A stretch of DNA of 64,000 nt. Origin: Sinorhizobium numidicum. GTDB lineage: Bacteria; Pseudomonadota; Alphaproteobacteria; Rhizobiales; Rhizobiaceae. The stretch lies in NCBI RefSeq assembly GCF_029892045.1, contig NZ_CP120367.1, positions 248,001 to 312,000 on the forward strand, written 5' to 3'. Position numbers and translations under genes: made by a program. The notes under the pieces were generated by a model. It was not told the DNA's origin, searched no databases, and saw nothing but the letters and a program-made list of their open reading frames with translations. Positions 9,202 to 18,364 of the stretch are shown here, piece after piece; the first letter of the stretch is position 1; each line of letters begins with the position of its first letter.

Positions 9202-9591
9202 ATGAACTTCAAGCTCGCAGCGTCCATCCTTGCATGGCTCCTGCTTGGCCTTATCGCCTATTCGACGCTGTCGCCGCTCGATATGCGTCCGCGCATGGGC
9301 GCTTGGGTGCATGTGGAACGGTTCGGTGCCTTCGGGCTCCTGGGGCTCCTGTTCGCGACGGCCTATCCAAGGCGGTTCTTGCTCGTTCTGGCCGTCGTCA
9401 TGGCAACCGCGATCGGGCTCGAATTGCTGCAGATGCTGTCAACGGACCGGCATGCACGCCTCGTCGACATCGCTGTCAAGGCGATCGGAGGAGCGTGCGG
9501 CGTTGTTGCCGGTTGGTTCGTTACATACAGTCGCCATCGCTTTCGCCATGCGATGGCCTGGGTAAACCAAAACGCAAACTATCGAAGGTAG
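9202..9591 (+). CDS. VanZ-like membrane protein
   Basis: About 129 residues with four hydrophobic segments and the VanZ-family features: a YSTLSPLDMRP stretch after the first segment, a conserved HVERFGAFGLLG, and GLELLQ in the third segment followed by RHARLVDI. An upstream in-frame start at 9148 would add a polar leader unlike the family, so ATG 9202 is preferred. VanZ-like proteins accompany many exopolysaccharide loci, but no biochemical role is firmly known for these versions. Confidence 0.75.
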   Translation: MNFKLAASILAWLLLGLIAYSTLSPLDMRPRMGAWVHVERFGAFGLLGLLFATAYPRRFLLVLAVVMATAIGLELLQMLSTDRHARLVDIAVKAIGGACGVVAGWFVTYSRHRFRHAMAWVNQNANYRR

Positions 9592-9607
9592 AACGGCAGG
9601 GACTCGG

Positions 9608-10678
9608 ATGCGTGGCTGGCCGCGCCGATTTCTGGGATGGAATAACTGCGCGCCTTCCCTGCCGATATTGGGGGCTCTTTTGACTATATCCGTTATCATC
9701 AAGACCTTGAATGAAGAGCAGCGGATTGCCGCAACGATAGAGAGCGCACTTTCCGCGCTTCAGGGCAGACAGGGCGAGATCATTGTCGCCGACAGCGGAT
9801 CATCAGACCGCACGGTCGAGATCGCCTCACAGTATCCTGTCATTATTGCGCAAATTGCCCCGCCGGCGCTTCCGAGCTGCGGTATCGGGCCGCAGCTTGG
9901 GTTCCAATATTCCCGCTACGAGTACATCTGCATCATTGACGGAGACATGCTGCTGGACGGCAGCTTTCTCGACACGGCCGTCGCATTCCTTGCCGACAAT
10001 CCTTCCATTGCTGGCGTGACCGGGCATGTAGAGGAGATGCTCGTTTCCAATCTCGAATTCGCGCGCCGCACCAAGCGCAATGCGCCGGAAAATCGTACAG
10101 GGCCCGTCGATCGTATGAATGGCGGCGGGCTGTACAGACGCAGTGCAATCGAAGAAGTGGGTTATCTTTCCGACCGTAACCTCCACGGCTACGAGGAGTT
10201 CGACCTCGGTATCCGCCTGAGAAGCGCCGGTTGGGGGCTTTATCGCCTCGACCGTCGCTTCGTCCAGCACTTCGGTCACACGGTCAATTCCTACCGGCTC
10301 CTGGTTCGCCGCTGGAAGAGCAAATACCTCTACGGGATCGGAGAGCTCTTGCGCGCCTCTGTCGGCAAGCCTTATTTCCTGCAAGTCATTCGCGAGCTGC
10401 CCGAACTGAAGCTTTGGGGCCTCGTCTATCTTTGGTGGCTATTTTCCCTTCTGTTGATCGTGTTCCTGCCGGACAAGGCCACGGCAATTGCCGCAATCTG
10501 CGCGGTGCTCGTCGGTGTCATCCTGCTGGTCAGCGCCAAGAAGCGCAGCCTGAGCATGGGGCTCTATACGGTCGTTGCCTGGTTCTTCCATGCCGCCGCT
10601 CTGCCCATCGGATTGCTGAGAAGGCGCAGACGGCCCGCCGAACCGATCGAAAGCAGAATCTTCGGAAAGCCTGCATGA
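9608..10678 (+). CDS. GT2-family glycosyltransferase with C-terminal membrane segments
   Basis: A 356-residue inverting GT-A enzyme. It has the nucleotide-binding start ISVIIKTLNEEQRIAATIES, ADSGSSDRT, and a DGD metal-binding motif in CIIDGDMLLDG. YEEFDLGIRLRSAG supplies the catalytic-base region. Two or three hydrophobic segments near the C-terminus suggest membrane anchoring. A GGCAGGG ribosome site lies six bases before ATG 9608. The stop overlaps the next start as ATGA, so it is coupled to the glycosidase-like gene. Confidence 0.85.
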   Translation: MRGWPRRFLGWNNCAPSLPILGALLTISVIIKTLNEEQRIAATIESALSALQGRQGEIIVADSGSSDRTVEIASQYPVIIAQIAPPALPSCGIGPQLGFQYSRYEYICIIDGDMLLDGSFLDTAVAFLADNPSIAGVTGHVEEMLVSNLEFARRTKRNAPENRTGPVDRMNGGGLYRRSAIEEVGYLSDRNLHGYEEFDLGIRLRSAGWGLYRLDRRFVQHFGHTVNSYRLLVRRWKSKYLYGIGELLRASVGKPYFLQVIRELPELKLWGLVYLWWLFSLLLIVFLPDKATAIAAICAVLVGVILLVSAKKRSLSMGLYTVVAWFFHAAALPIGLLRRRRRPAEPIESRIFGKPA

Positions 10679-12855
10679 ACATAGGTTCATTGCTTGCCGC
10701 AGCAACGCTATTTTTCGGCTGTTCGGCTCCGCCCGCAAGCGGATCAGATCAATGGGTGCCGGTTCGGGAGGTCTCGCTCGAAGTCCGTGCCGGAAGCCCG
10801 CTCGATTTTTCGTCTTTTCTTCCAAACGGGCCGATCGATGCGGAACATCGCCTTGTTGCCGGCACGCACGGACGCCTGGGATTCGCGAGCTCGCCTGAAA
10901 CGCCGGTCAGAATGCTATGTGCCTCGCTTGCCTGGAGTCCCGCGTCAGGCGGGTTTCCGGATCACGACGATGCGGACCGCTACGCTCGCCAGCTTGCTCT
11001 TCACGGATACAACATCGCACGGCTGCACTTCGTTGACGCGAGCCTGATGTTCGGCAGGCAGGCCGATTTCGACTTCGATCCTCAGACGCTTGATCGCATT
11101 CACTATCTGCTCTCAGCCCTGAAGCGGAATGGCATCTATTGGATTATCGAGGGATTGTCGTCGCCCCGCGGCGCGTATGGCGGCTACGACGACCGTTGGG
11201 AAGCCAACGGCAATCTCAAGCTCGCGCTGCATCTGGACGAAAAGGCATTCCAACACTGGAGAACGCTGCAAGAGACGTTCCTCTCCCGGGTCAATCCCTA
11301 TACCGGTGTTGCGCCAATCCGGGACGACGCATTGGCGCTTGTGATCCTCGCAAACGAGAACGGCATCGAGTTCGACAGCGTCGTGCATGAGCGCGCGGGC
11401 GAACCTTCCTATGACGCGCGGCTTGCCGCCCCCTTTAACAATTGGCTTGCAAAGCGCTATCGGTCCACCGAGATGCTGATGAAGAGTTGGGGAGATCTCG
11501 ATGACGACGAGCGGCTCGAAAGGGGTTCGGTGAAGCTTCCTGCCGAGCGCTATTCCGACAGTCCACGGATGCGAGATGTTCAGGCGTTCTTCGCGGAGAT
11601 CGAACGCGCGTCCGCCGAGCGGCTGACAGAGGCGTTGCGGGATCTCGGGTATAAGGGACTGATCAGTACCTATAACAACTGGCCGACGATGCAGACTGCG
11701 CTTAGCCGGAGCGACCTCGAGGCCGTCACCATGAACACCTACCATGATTGGGTGGGCGGCTATTCTCCCGGCAGCGCACTCCTGCAGGTGAGTTCGATCG
11801 CTGATGGTGCCAATTACATGCGGATGATCGCTGCCGCGCGCTGGCTCGAAAAGCCATTTATCGTCAGCGAATACGATCATCTCTTCTGGAACCGTTATCG
11901 CTACGAGGGCGGGCTCGTTATGCCGGCCTATGCGGCACTTCAGGGCTTCGACGTGCTCTGCCGGCACGGCCATGGTCCGATCGTGCTCAGCTATGGCGAA
12001 CCTTACCCCCACAAGAACGCGATGCTTCCTTATGCAATCGCCCTTGATCCGGTAGCGCGGGCAGGCGAAACACTCGCCGCACTCCTCTATCGACGCGGTG
12101 ATGTGGCGATTTCCGGCATTACGATCCCCTTTGCGGTTCGCGGCGAGGAGGATCTGGGCGAGGACATGCAGGCGCGCGAGCCGGAGCGGCTGACAGACCT
12201 TGCTCTGGTCGGGCGCATCGGACTGCAGCATGCCGACCTCTTCGACGGTGAAATCGGCGTCATGCAGCCGCGTGTCCAAGACAGTGAGGATGTTCTGGCC
12301 ACGCTGCGTGAAGGCGGCGTGATCGACCCGGAAAATCGCACCGACGTCGCAAGAGGGTTTTACCAGAGCGATACCGGGGAAATCCTGCTGGACCGCCACG
12401 CCGGACAGTTGCGGGTCTTAACGCGCTCGACAGAGGCGGCGGCATTCTCCTCGCTGCGGCAACCCATCGATCTTGGTGTCCTGCGCATCGAGCAGACAGA
12501 CGGAGACGGTCTTGTCGCTCTATCGACGCTCGACGTGGGAGCCCCGCTCTCGCAGAGCCGGCGCATGCTGCTGATCTTCGCCACCGACGCCCAAAATACC
12601 GGGATGGTCTTTCGTGATAGCGAAGAGAGAATCATCGAGGATTTCGGCAGCCTTCCGGTCCTGATCCGGAAGAACTATGCCGATTTAACGCTCTCCAGGA
12701 CAGCCGCCACTTGGAGAATATCGCCCATCGGCCTCGACGGCACCGTTTATCCGCCGGTCGAGAGTGGAACAGGAAGTGTGTCATTCCGACTCTCCAATGA
12801 CACGGCCTACGGGCCGACTACATACTTTCTCCTCGAGCTCGAGGAGCACGGCTGA
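10675..12855 (+). CDS. Secreted clan GH-A-like glycoside hydrolase
   Basis: A 726-residue protein with an N-terminal hydrophobic signal ending in a Gly-Cys, possibly a lipoprotein although the lipobox is not canonical. The body looks like a TIM-barrel glycosidase of clan GH-A. ILANENGIEF matches the Asn-Glu acid/base at strand 4, and FIVSEYDHLFW matches the nucleophile Glu at strand 7. A C-terminal region of about 200 residues is likely beta-rich. Its start overlaps the GT2 gene by ATGA. Glycosidases inside EPS operons often trim or release the polymer. The family number cannot be assigned. Confidence 0.7.
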   Translation: MNIGSLLAAATLFFGCSAPPASGSDQWVPVREVSLEVRAGSPLDFSSFLPNGPIDAEHRLVAGTHGRLGFASSPETPVRMLCASLAWSPASGGFPDHDDADRYARQLALHGYNIARLHFVDASLMFGRQADFDFDPQTLDRIHYLLSALKRNGIYWIIEGLSSPRGAYGGYDDRWEANGNLKLALHLDEKAFQHWRTLQETFLSRVNPYTGVAPIRDDALALVILANENGIEFDSVVHERAGEPSYDARLAAPFNNWLAKRYRSTEMLMKSWGDLDDDERLERGSVKLPAERYSDSPRMRDVQAFFAEIERASAERLTEALRDLGYKGLISTYNNWPTMQTALSRSDLEAVTMNTYHDWVGGYSPGSALLQVSSIADGANYMRMIAAARWLEKPFIVSEYDHLFWNRYRYEGGLVMPAYAALQGFDVLCRHGHGPIVLSYGEPYPHKNAMLPYAIALDPVARAGETLAALLYRRGDVAISGITIPFAVRGEEDLGEDMQAREPERLTDLALVGRIGLQHADLFDGEIGVMQPRVQDSEDVLATLREGGVIDPENRTDVARGFYQSDTGEILLDRHAGQLRVLTRSTEAAAFSSLRQPIDLGVLRIEQTDGDGLVALSTLDVGAPLSQSRRMLLIFATDAQNTGMVFRDSEERIIEDFGSLPVLIRKNYADLTLSRTAATWRISPIGLDGTVYPPVESGTGSVSFRLSNDTAYGPTTYFLLELEEHG

Positions 12856-13008
12856 CAGCTAATCGTGGCCAAGTTGGTTGTGAAGCGAAACGGGCGGTTC
12901 CACGCATTGGCGATTGCATTTTCCCGCCCAAACTGATTTTTGGCCCTAAGTTGGTTGGGCGATCGGCGTAGAGACGCTCGAGGATGAGGTGCAAGCCTGT
13001 TGCGAGCT

Positions 13009-14040
13009 ATGGATCATTTGCCCCAGGTGGCCGGCAAAGCCTGGTGGCCAAGGCGGGGAGCCAGTCTCGGCGCGACGTTCTTCGTCCGTCAGGCCTTGCC
13101 ATGGCTCGATCACTATTTCGGTGATCAACCACTCACCTCGACGCTTGCGCCCGGGATCGAGGGCATCGTTTCCTGGGGCGGGCGTCTTCCCGCAAAGAGC
13201 GCGATGGCAATTGCCCGTTTGCGACGGCTGCCCCATTGGCATCTGGAGGATGGCTTTCTGCGCTCGGTCGGGCTCGGCAAGGACGGCGCGCCGTCCCTCT
13301 CGATTGTCGTTGACGATCTGGCACTGCCTGTTGACGCCAGCACGCCCTCGCGCCTGGAACTCTTGATCGCGCAAGCCGCAGGCGGTGCTCAGGACATTTC
13401 GGGAAAGCACATCCGCGAACGGATGGTTCGATACAAGCTGTCGAAATACAACAATCTGCCGCATCGCCAGCCCTCGATCGAGGCAAGCAACCGGCGGCGA
13501 ATCCTCCTCGTCGATCAGGTTCTCGGCGATGTCTCCGTCGAACGGGCGCTTGGGAGTCGTCACTCTTTCGACCGGATGCTGACTGACGCGCTCGCGAGCG
13601 GCGCGCAATGCGTGGTACGCACCCACCCGGACGTGATGGCGGGTTATCGCAAGGGTTATATCACGGAGCGCGCAGCAAGGACCGCCGGCGTCGTTCTGCT
13701 AGTCGACAAAGTATCGGTCGCTTCCATTCTCGATGTCGTCGATGAGGTCTGGACTGTATCCAGTCAGGTCGGTTTCGACGCCTTGCTGCGTGAAGTACCT
13801 GTGCGCTGCTACGCGGTGCCATTCTACGCCGGATGGGGATTGACTGAAGACCGGACGGGCAGCGGCGCGAAGGCTGCACTGGTTCGTCGCTCGACAGCCA
13901 GGCCCTCCGTCGATCAACTCGCAGCAGCCGCGCTGGACGCTTATCCAAGCTATCGCAATCCTTCAAACTGGGAGCCGATGGATGTGTTCGCTGCGATCGA
14001 CCTCTTGGCTGCCGAAGTCCACGGAAAACAGCGCGCCTAG
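13009..14040 (+). CDS. KpsC/capsule-synthesis-like protein, single module
   Basis: About 343 residues. It shares features with the capsule synthesis family (KpsC/KpsS, RkpJ/LpsZ in rhizobia): SWGGR, the EDGFLRSVGLG motif with SLSIVVDD, VDQVLGDVS, RTHPDV and a C-terminal AVPFYAGWGLTEDR. KpsC proteins usually carry two such modules and transfer beta-Kdo onto a lipid anchor; only one is present here. An in-frame TTG at 13000 is possible, but ATG 13009 fits better. The gene is preceded by 150 non-coding bases. Confidence 0.8.
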   Translation: MDHLPQVAGKAWWPRRGASLGATFFVRQALPWLDHYFGDQPLTSTLAPGIEGIVSWGGRLPAKSAMAIARLRRLPHWHLEDGFLRSVGLGKDGAPSLSIVVDDLALPVDASTPSRLELLIAQAAGGAQDISGKHIRERMVRYKLSKYNNLPHRQPSIEASNRRRILLVDQVLGDVSVERALGSRHSFDRMLTDALASGAQCVVRTHPDVMAGYRKGYITERAARTAGVVLLVDKVSVASILDVVDEVWTVSSQVGFDALLREVPVRCYAVPFYAGWGLTEDRTGSGAKAALVRRSTARPSVDQLAAAALDAYPSYRNPSNWEPMDVFAAIDLLAAEVHGKQRA

Positions 14041-14663
14041 CCATTGATGTGCCTATCTGTCCGGTGTCATGTCGCATTGCCCGGCAAAGCCGCATGCTTT
14101 GAGATTCGTTGTCGAAACAACAACGATCGCGATGATCGGGTCACCCACCGCACCGCTCACTTATCTGGGCTTCAAAACGAAGTTCTTTGCTCGAGGGAGC
14201 GAGCAACTGCGGCCTGACACGACAGAATGAAAGAGCCGGTGTGAAGGCCGCGGCGCTGCAGCAGGGCACGAGATGCCGTGGCCGTGGCCCGCCAAAATAG
14301 CTTACCAGCAACGTGCATCTGAGTGGATACTAGCTTGATAGCCATTCACTCCTCCAGCAATTGCGGCAATCCCACGATGCCAGCGAATTCGATGATCCCG
14401 CCGTCCTTGACTTGCGGCGCGGGGAGACCGCCGCGAGTGCCGTCAGCCACCCGCTGGCACTTCGAAGGCTTTCAGTAGGCGCTAGTTTCCTGGTGCTACA
14501 CAGGTCAACCCGGCCTGCAGTACTCATCGCCTAGAATCGCGCGCGGGCTCGTCAGTCCTTTTGGCGTAAGAAGATACTCATAACTAGGGAATCTTACCCG
14601 GCGGAAGATACCGGTATGATCTATCTGTGGCATTGCTCGAAATCGCACACCAGGAGAAGCCGC
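14041..14663. other. Gene-poor stretch, possibly degenerate
   Basis: About 620 bases without a convincing gene. A short minus-strand frame near 14.53-14.64 kb encodes TGIFRRVRFPSYEYLLTPKG, which looks like the wing of an HxlR-type helix-turn-helix protein but has no usable rest. No terminator or tRNA was recognised. Confidence 0.4.
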
Positions 14664-15872
14664 GTGAAGGGGATCAGTCGCCGTCATTTACTGCGCTTGG
14701 CATCCCGGCTGCCAGTCATCGGCTTCGCATCGGCATTGAGCAACGCTTGTGCGCGGACGGCGCAAGCGAAGTCTTCCGATGGAAACGGACCCCCAACCTT
14801 CATCAAAGGCGTCTGGCAGCAACCTGCTGAGAAAATGGCCCTGTGGAAAGCGCGCGGTATCAACACGCTTTTCGCGGTGAATGGCGGCGGGGATGTTGGC
14901 CTGTGGACAAAAGAGGCGAACAAGCAAGACCTATACATGGTGCGCGAGCCGGTCGGAATCAGCTATTCGGCTCCGAAACCGAGTTTTTTGGTCATTGATC
15001 GCGCCGCCTTCGAGCAGGACCTGCACGAGCCAAGATTGCTGGCCCTTGCGTTGATGGACGAACCTTCAAACCCGAAACCCGGTGGAAAGGATATCACCTA
15101 CGAAGAAGTCTGGTTGCGGCCCGACGAAATCGATGTGATCGCCCGCGATTGGTCTGTTAGTGGAAAGCCTCTGTGGATCAACCACGTCGGCGCCCATGTC
15201 AACAATGTATATCTCGATAAGATAATGTCTGACTATGCCGACAGCCGGTATATCGATTGGCTAAGCCATGATTGCTATCCGATCGCCTCGGGCGATGCGT
15301 TAACTCTGGAACTTGATGGCTACACGTCCACGCATCAGGGCCATGCCATCGATCGAATGTCACGTTGGAGCGCCGGCAAACCGCAGTTCTCCTTTATCGC
15401 ACTGACGCAATTTAATGGACAGGTTGGTCGAGAAACGACTCCATCAGAATTCCGCGCCCAGGCATGGTCATCGATCATCCACGGGGCAACTGGACTCATC
15501 TACTTTAGCTTCAAGTTTTCTCCCGAATTTTCATATGATGCCACGCCGCCAGAGCTGGCATCTGAACTGGCAGTCCTCCATTCGCAGATCGACGAGATAA
15601 GCGACATCCTCATGGATGTTGGGAGGGGCGGTCGTCGACCGTCATTTCTTCTAAGATCAGTTCGTGGCTCGGAAACGCAACTTGCGCCGGGCTTGCCGCA
15701 CCCTTTTGAAGGCTGCCAGATTCGAACCGATGACGGCGAATACAAGATCATCTTGAACCTTTCAGATGATGCTGCTGAACTGACCTATTCGCCCTGGGGT
15801 TTATACAGCCTCCGCTTCGCTCCATACGAATGCAGAAGGGGATTTGCCGCTGCCGAATTGATTTCGAAGTAA
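14664..15872 (+). CDS. Exported glycosidase-like protein with Tat-type signal
   Basis: A protein of about 402 residues from GTG 14664, which has AGGAG seven bases upstream. That start gives MKGISRRHLLRLASRLPVIG, a twin-arginine signal; an in-frame ATG at 14616 would bury the signal behind 16 residues. The mature part resembles a TIM-barrel hydrolase: ALALMDEPSNP may hold an acid residue, and IDWLSHDCYPIASGD and GATGLIYFSFKF resemble barrel strands. The C-terminal 60 residues look like a small beta domain. The function is inferred only as a carbohydrate-active enzyme. It is the second exported glycosidase-like protein here. Confidence 0.55.
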   Translation: MKGISRRHLLRLASRLPVIGFASALSNACARTAQAKSSDGNGPPTFIKGVWQQPAEKMALWKARGINTLFAVNGGGDVGLWTKEANKQDLYMVREPVGISYSAPKPSFLVIDRAAFEQDLHEPRLLALALMDEPSNPKPGGKDITYEEVWLRPDEIDVIARDWSVSGKPLWINHVGAHVNNVYLDKIMSDYADSRYIDWLSHDCYPIASGDALTLELDGYTSTHQGHAIDRMSRWSAGKPQFSFIALTQFNGQVGRETTPSEFRAQAWSSIIHGATGLIYFSFKFSPEFSYDATPPELASELAVLHSQIDEISDILMDVGRGGRRPSFLLRSVRGSETQLAPGLPHPFEGCQIRTDDGEYKIILNLSDDAAELTYSPWGLYSLRFAPYECRRGFAAAELISK

Positions 15873-16201
15873 TGCTCGTGGCGGCAAATGTCGGAGCGCT
15901 TCAGCCACGTCGTCAGGACATCTTGCTGCCCAGGGTTGACTCGAGCCGATGGCCGTCGTGCGCGGCCCTGCGGTGTGCCGATGATTAAAGCACGTCGCGG
16001 TATTTAAGATTTATATCGGCCGCCGCTGGCTTTCCCGTGTTCGGCTACGGTATCGTCGTTGCAAATTGCTGAGCGCCGATTCAACCCGATCGGCAAGAAG
16101 ATCGAGGCGATCAGCGACACGCATCCCGGACTATGTGTCTGGTCCTGTGCGGCATCATCATGATGCGATCTGCCGCTAACCGCTCCAAATAATAACCCCA
16201 T
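15873..16201. other. Intergenic stretch between convergent genes
   Basis: About 330 bases between the ends of the exported protein gene and the minus-strand glycosyltransferase. It holds a perfect 15-base palindrome (GCATCATCATGATGC, 16152-16166) of unknown meaning. No gene was seen. Confidence 0.4.
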
Positions 16202-17188
16202 TCAAATGAAGATTAGCGCGGCCACATTGCGCCATCTGTCCGGCGATCTGAAACGACTCCTGCTAAACAGGTAGCGTCTACGTATCGGTCCCGCCTGTGC
16301 CATCAGTAAGAAGCTGTCCAGCGCGCGACGCACTTCCGCCGGGCATTCGTCACGATAAGCCTCGCGGAATGCTTTCCCTTGATCGAGCCGGCGCTTGATC
16401 CAGAGGCGTCCTTCCCGGAGATTATTCCAATTTGAAAGAGCTCTGCCTAACGATGCGCGTTTAGGCTGCGACGCGTTCTGCCCATAAATGCGATAAAGAA
16501 TGTGTGGTTCGGAATCGTAGTCAACGATACCCATCGCGGCAGCAATGAGATTGATCCACCAATCATGCATGATGGCTGCAGGTGGGATCTCTCCAATGCG
16601 TGCGAGGAGTGCCCGGTTCACACCGACTGTGCAGCCCACTACCGAAGCGTGCATCAGGGCGGTCTCGATATGCAGGCCGTAGGCGGGGTCAATAGCCTTG
16701 AATGCCCAGAATGAGGGATGAGTAATGCGGTCCGCGCCGTCTATCACCCTAAGATCGCCGTGCGCTAGGATCGGTTTATTCACGCCATGAATGGACTCCA
16801 GTCTGCGTAGGCGCGAAAGGCCGTTCTCTATCTTGTGTGGCAGCCAAATATCGTCATGATCCGCGATGAACACATAATCAGCCTTAGAGCGAAGGAGCAG
16901 TTCGGCGTAATGATTTCTCGCGCCGCCTGACGGTTGCGTGCGGCAGGTCAGTTGGACAGGATGGCGAAAGCGCGTCTGATGCGCCTTGACTATATCAATC
17001 GTCTCATCCGTGGAGCAGTCATCGCTGACAACGAGATGGAAATCATCGTTGGTCTGAGATGCAATTGATTCCAGAAATTTATCTAGAAATTTTGCGCTAT
17101 TTCGAGTGCAGAGTATAATTTCTGTTCTAGAGTTACCTATATGATCCCTAGATTCGCTCATAATTTCTGCCGAAAAGATGTTATCCAC
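16202..17188 (-). CDS. GT2-family glycosyltransferase, rhamnosyltransferase-like
   Basis: A 328-residue GT-A enzyme: ILCTRNSAKFLDKFLESIASQ, VVSDDCSTDETIDI, a FIADHDDIWLPHKI metal-binding region and AIMHDWWINLIAAA. The HDWW-containing pattern is common in rhamnosyltransferase-like and O-antigen GT2 proteins. The gene points leftward, opposite to the main block. Its 5' end is more AT-rich than the neighbours, suggesting foreign origin. The donor sugar is unproven. Confidence 0.8.
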   Translation of the reverse strand: MDNIFSAEIMSESRDHIGNSRTEIILCTRNSAKFLDKFLESIASQTNDDFHLVVSDDCSTDETIDIVKAHQTRFRHPVQLTCRTQPSGGARNHYAELLLRSKADYVFIADHDDIWLPHKIENGLSRLRRLESIHGVNKPILAHGDLRVIDGADRITHPSFWAFKAIDPAYGLHIETALMHASVVGCTVGVNRALLARIGEIPPAAIMHDWWINLIAAAMGIVDYDSEPHILYRIYGQNASQPKRASLGRALSNWNNLREGRLWIKRRLDQGKAFREAYRDECPAEVRRALDSFLLMAQAGPIRRRYLFSRSRFRSPDRWRNVAALIFI

Positions 17189-17202
17189 TAAATATTCGAA
17201 AT

Positions 17203-17415
17203 TTGTTGGTTTCGAATGTCTTAAATTTACTTCCTGCCGCTCTATCGCCTGATCTCAATCCGATCGCGATTACCTGCTCGACGCTCAAGGCGCTCCAGCG
17301 CAAGCGGGCCGCTCGCAGTTCCGACTCCATTGCCGATGCCCTCGGCGACATCTGCAATTCCTTCTCCGCCACAGATTGCAGACACTACTTCAATGCTGTC
17401 GGAGATGCCGATTGA
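17203..17415 (+). pseudogene. IS630-family transposase, C-terminal remnant
   Basis: The frame reads LPAALSPDLNPIAITCSTLK then roughly 35 more residues, ending ATDCRHYFNAVG. This matches the end of IS630-type DDE transposases (YSPDLNPIE followed by a K-rich helix and CRNYFRHAGY). The expected catalytic Glu after LNPI is replaced by Ala and everything upstream is missing, so it is a dead fragment. Confidence 0.75.
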
Positions 17416-17488
17416 ATGCGACACGCTCTCTAGGCATTGCTCCTGTAGATAGCCGACCCGCTGACGATGATGACATGGAACTCCATGC

Positions 17489-18364
17489 TCACGATTGCCA
17501 CAATCCCAGTCGCGATCTCCAGAGAGCTTTGACGCTGCCGAGACCTTCCCGGCCGAGAATTCTCAGTACGACGCGCTTTGCCAGCGCCCTGGCGGACTCG
17601 AGGACGAAGCGGGCCGGCAGCGACACCAAACGGTCGCGCCCGAGATCCAATTTACGGGGCTCATGGACGCCATCAAGCAGTCGACCGAAGCGATTTTTAA
17701 AAAACATAGGGGAAACGAGCCGACCCTTCACACGGTTGCTGACATTCGAGCCGTGCACGACTTGCAGCCAGCCGGGTTGACCGTCGATCTCGACAACAGG
17801 CATGTGCTCGCCCAACTCGGTATGCCACGCGGACCAACTGGTGACAGGCGAAGACCACGACTCTCTCACCGAGTTGAAAGCGTTTCTGATGTCGCGGTGC
17901 AAGTACACTCGGTCCGCTCGCCTGATCAGTCCGTTCACAACATAGATGGCCACGCGTTCGTGAGGGGTGACGACCGACTGCACCCTATCTACGAAATCGC
18001 TCGCGATGCCGTCGTCATTGTCCAGGTTAGTGGTGACGAGCACTTTGCCTTCGTGCTCGATTACGCCCCGGATATCGCCAATCATTTCCTCACGGGACAC
18101 CGACTCCCGGAAGATCGGCGTGTACAATCCGGCCTTGGCATGACCAGCGATCCAGTTTTTCAACCATTCCGGGCTTGCTGGGTCGAAGTAAACAATCCAG
18201 TTGAAGTTCTGGTTCGTCTGGGCGGACACGGATGGCAGACAGTATTGCTCGAAGAGATCGATGCGGTCGCGCAGCCACCCATCCTTGGCCCGGATCAAGC
18301 TCTCCACGCCGCGCGAGGGTAAATTAAAACGAGTGAGCAGAATGTGGTTGAGACCAACGCTCAT
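17489..18364 (-). CDS. Putative rhamnosyltransferase-family protein
   Basis: A 291-residue soluble protein of the putative rhamnosyl transferase family: LNHILLTRFNLPS at the start, DRIDLFEQYCLPSVSAQTNQ, WIVYFDPASPEWL, and VLVTTNLDNDDGIASDFV carrying an Asp-rich metal site. Family members are found in polysaccharide and surface glycan clusters, but biochemical evidence is limited. It stands alone on the minus strand between an IS630 remnant and a long non-coding tract, so it was probably acquired as an isolated unit. Confidence 0.75.
   Translation of the reverse strand: MSVGLNHILLTRFNLPSRGVESLIRAKDGWLRDRIDLFEQYCLPSVSAQTNQNFNWIVYFDPASPEWLKNWIAGHAKAGLYTPIFRESVSREEMIGDIRGVIEHEGKVLVTTNLDNDDGIASDFVDRVQSVVTPHERVAIYVVNGLIRRADRVYLHRDIRNAFNSVRESWSSPVTSWSAWHTELGEHMPVVEIDGQPGWLQVVHGSNVSNRVKGRLVSPMFFKNRFGRLLDGVHEPRKLDLGRDRLVSLPARFVLESARALAKRVVLRILGREGLGSVKALWRSRLGLWQS

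Noticed and set aside
12870..12957. Direct repeat AAGTTGGTTG upstream of the KpsC-like gene
   Set aside because: Two 10-base copies 78 bases apart without other signals may be chance; not enough to call an operator.
14523..14640. Possible HxlR-type helix-turn-helix remnant
   Set aside because: Only about 20 residues (TGIFRRVRFPSYEYLLTPKG) resemble the winged helix; too short to call.
16152..16166. Perfect palindrome GCATCATCATGATGC as an operator
   Set aside because: It lies between convergent genes with no promoter or second copy seen in the window.
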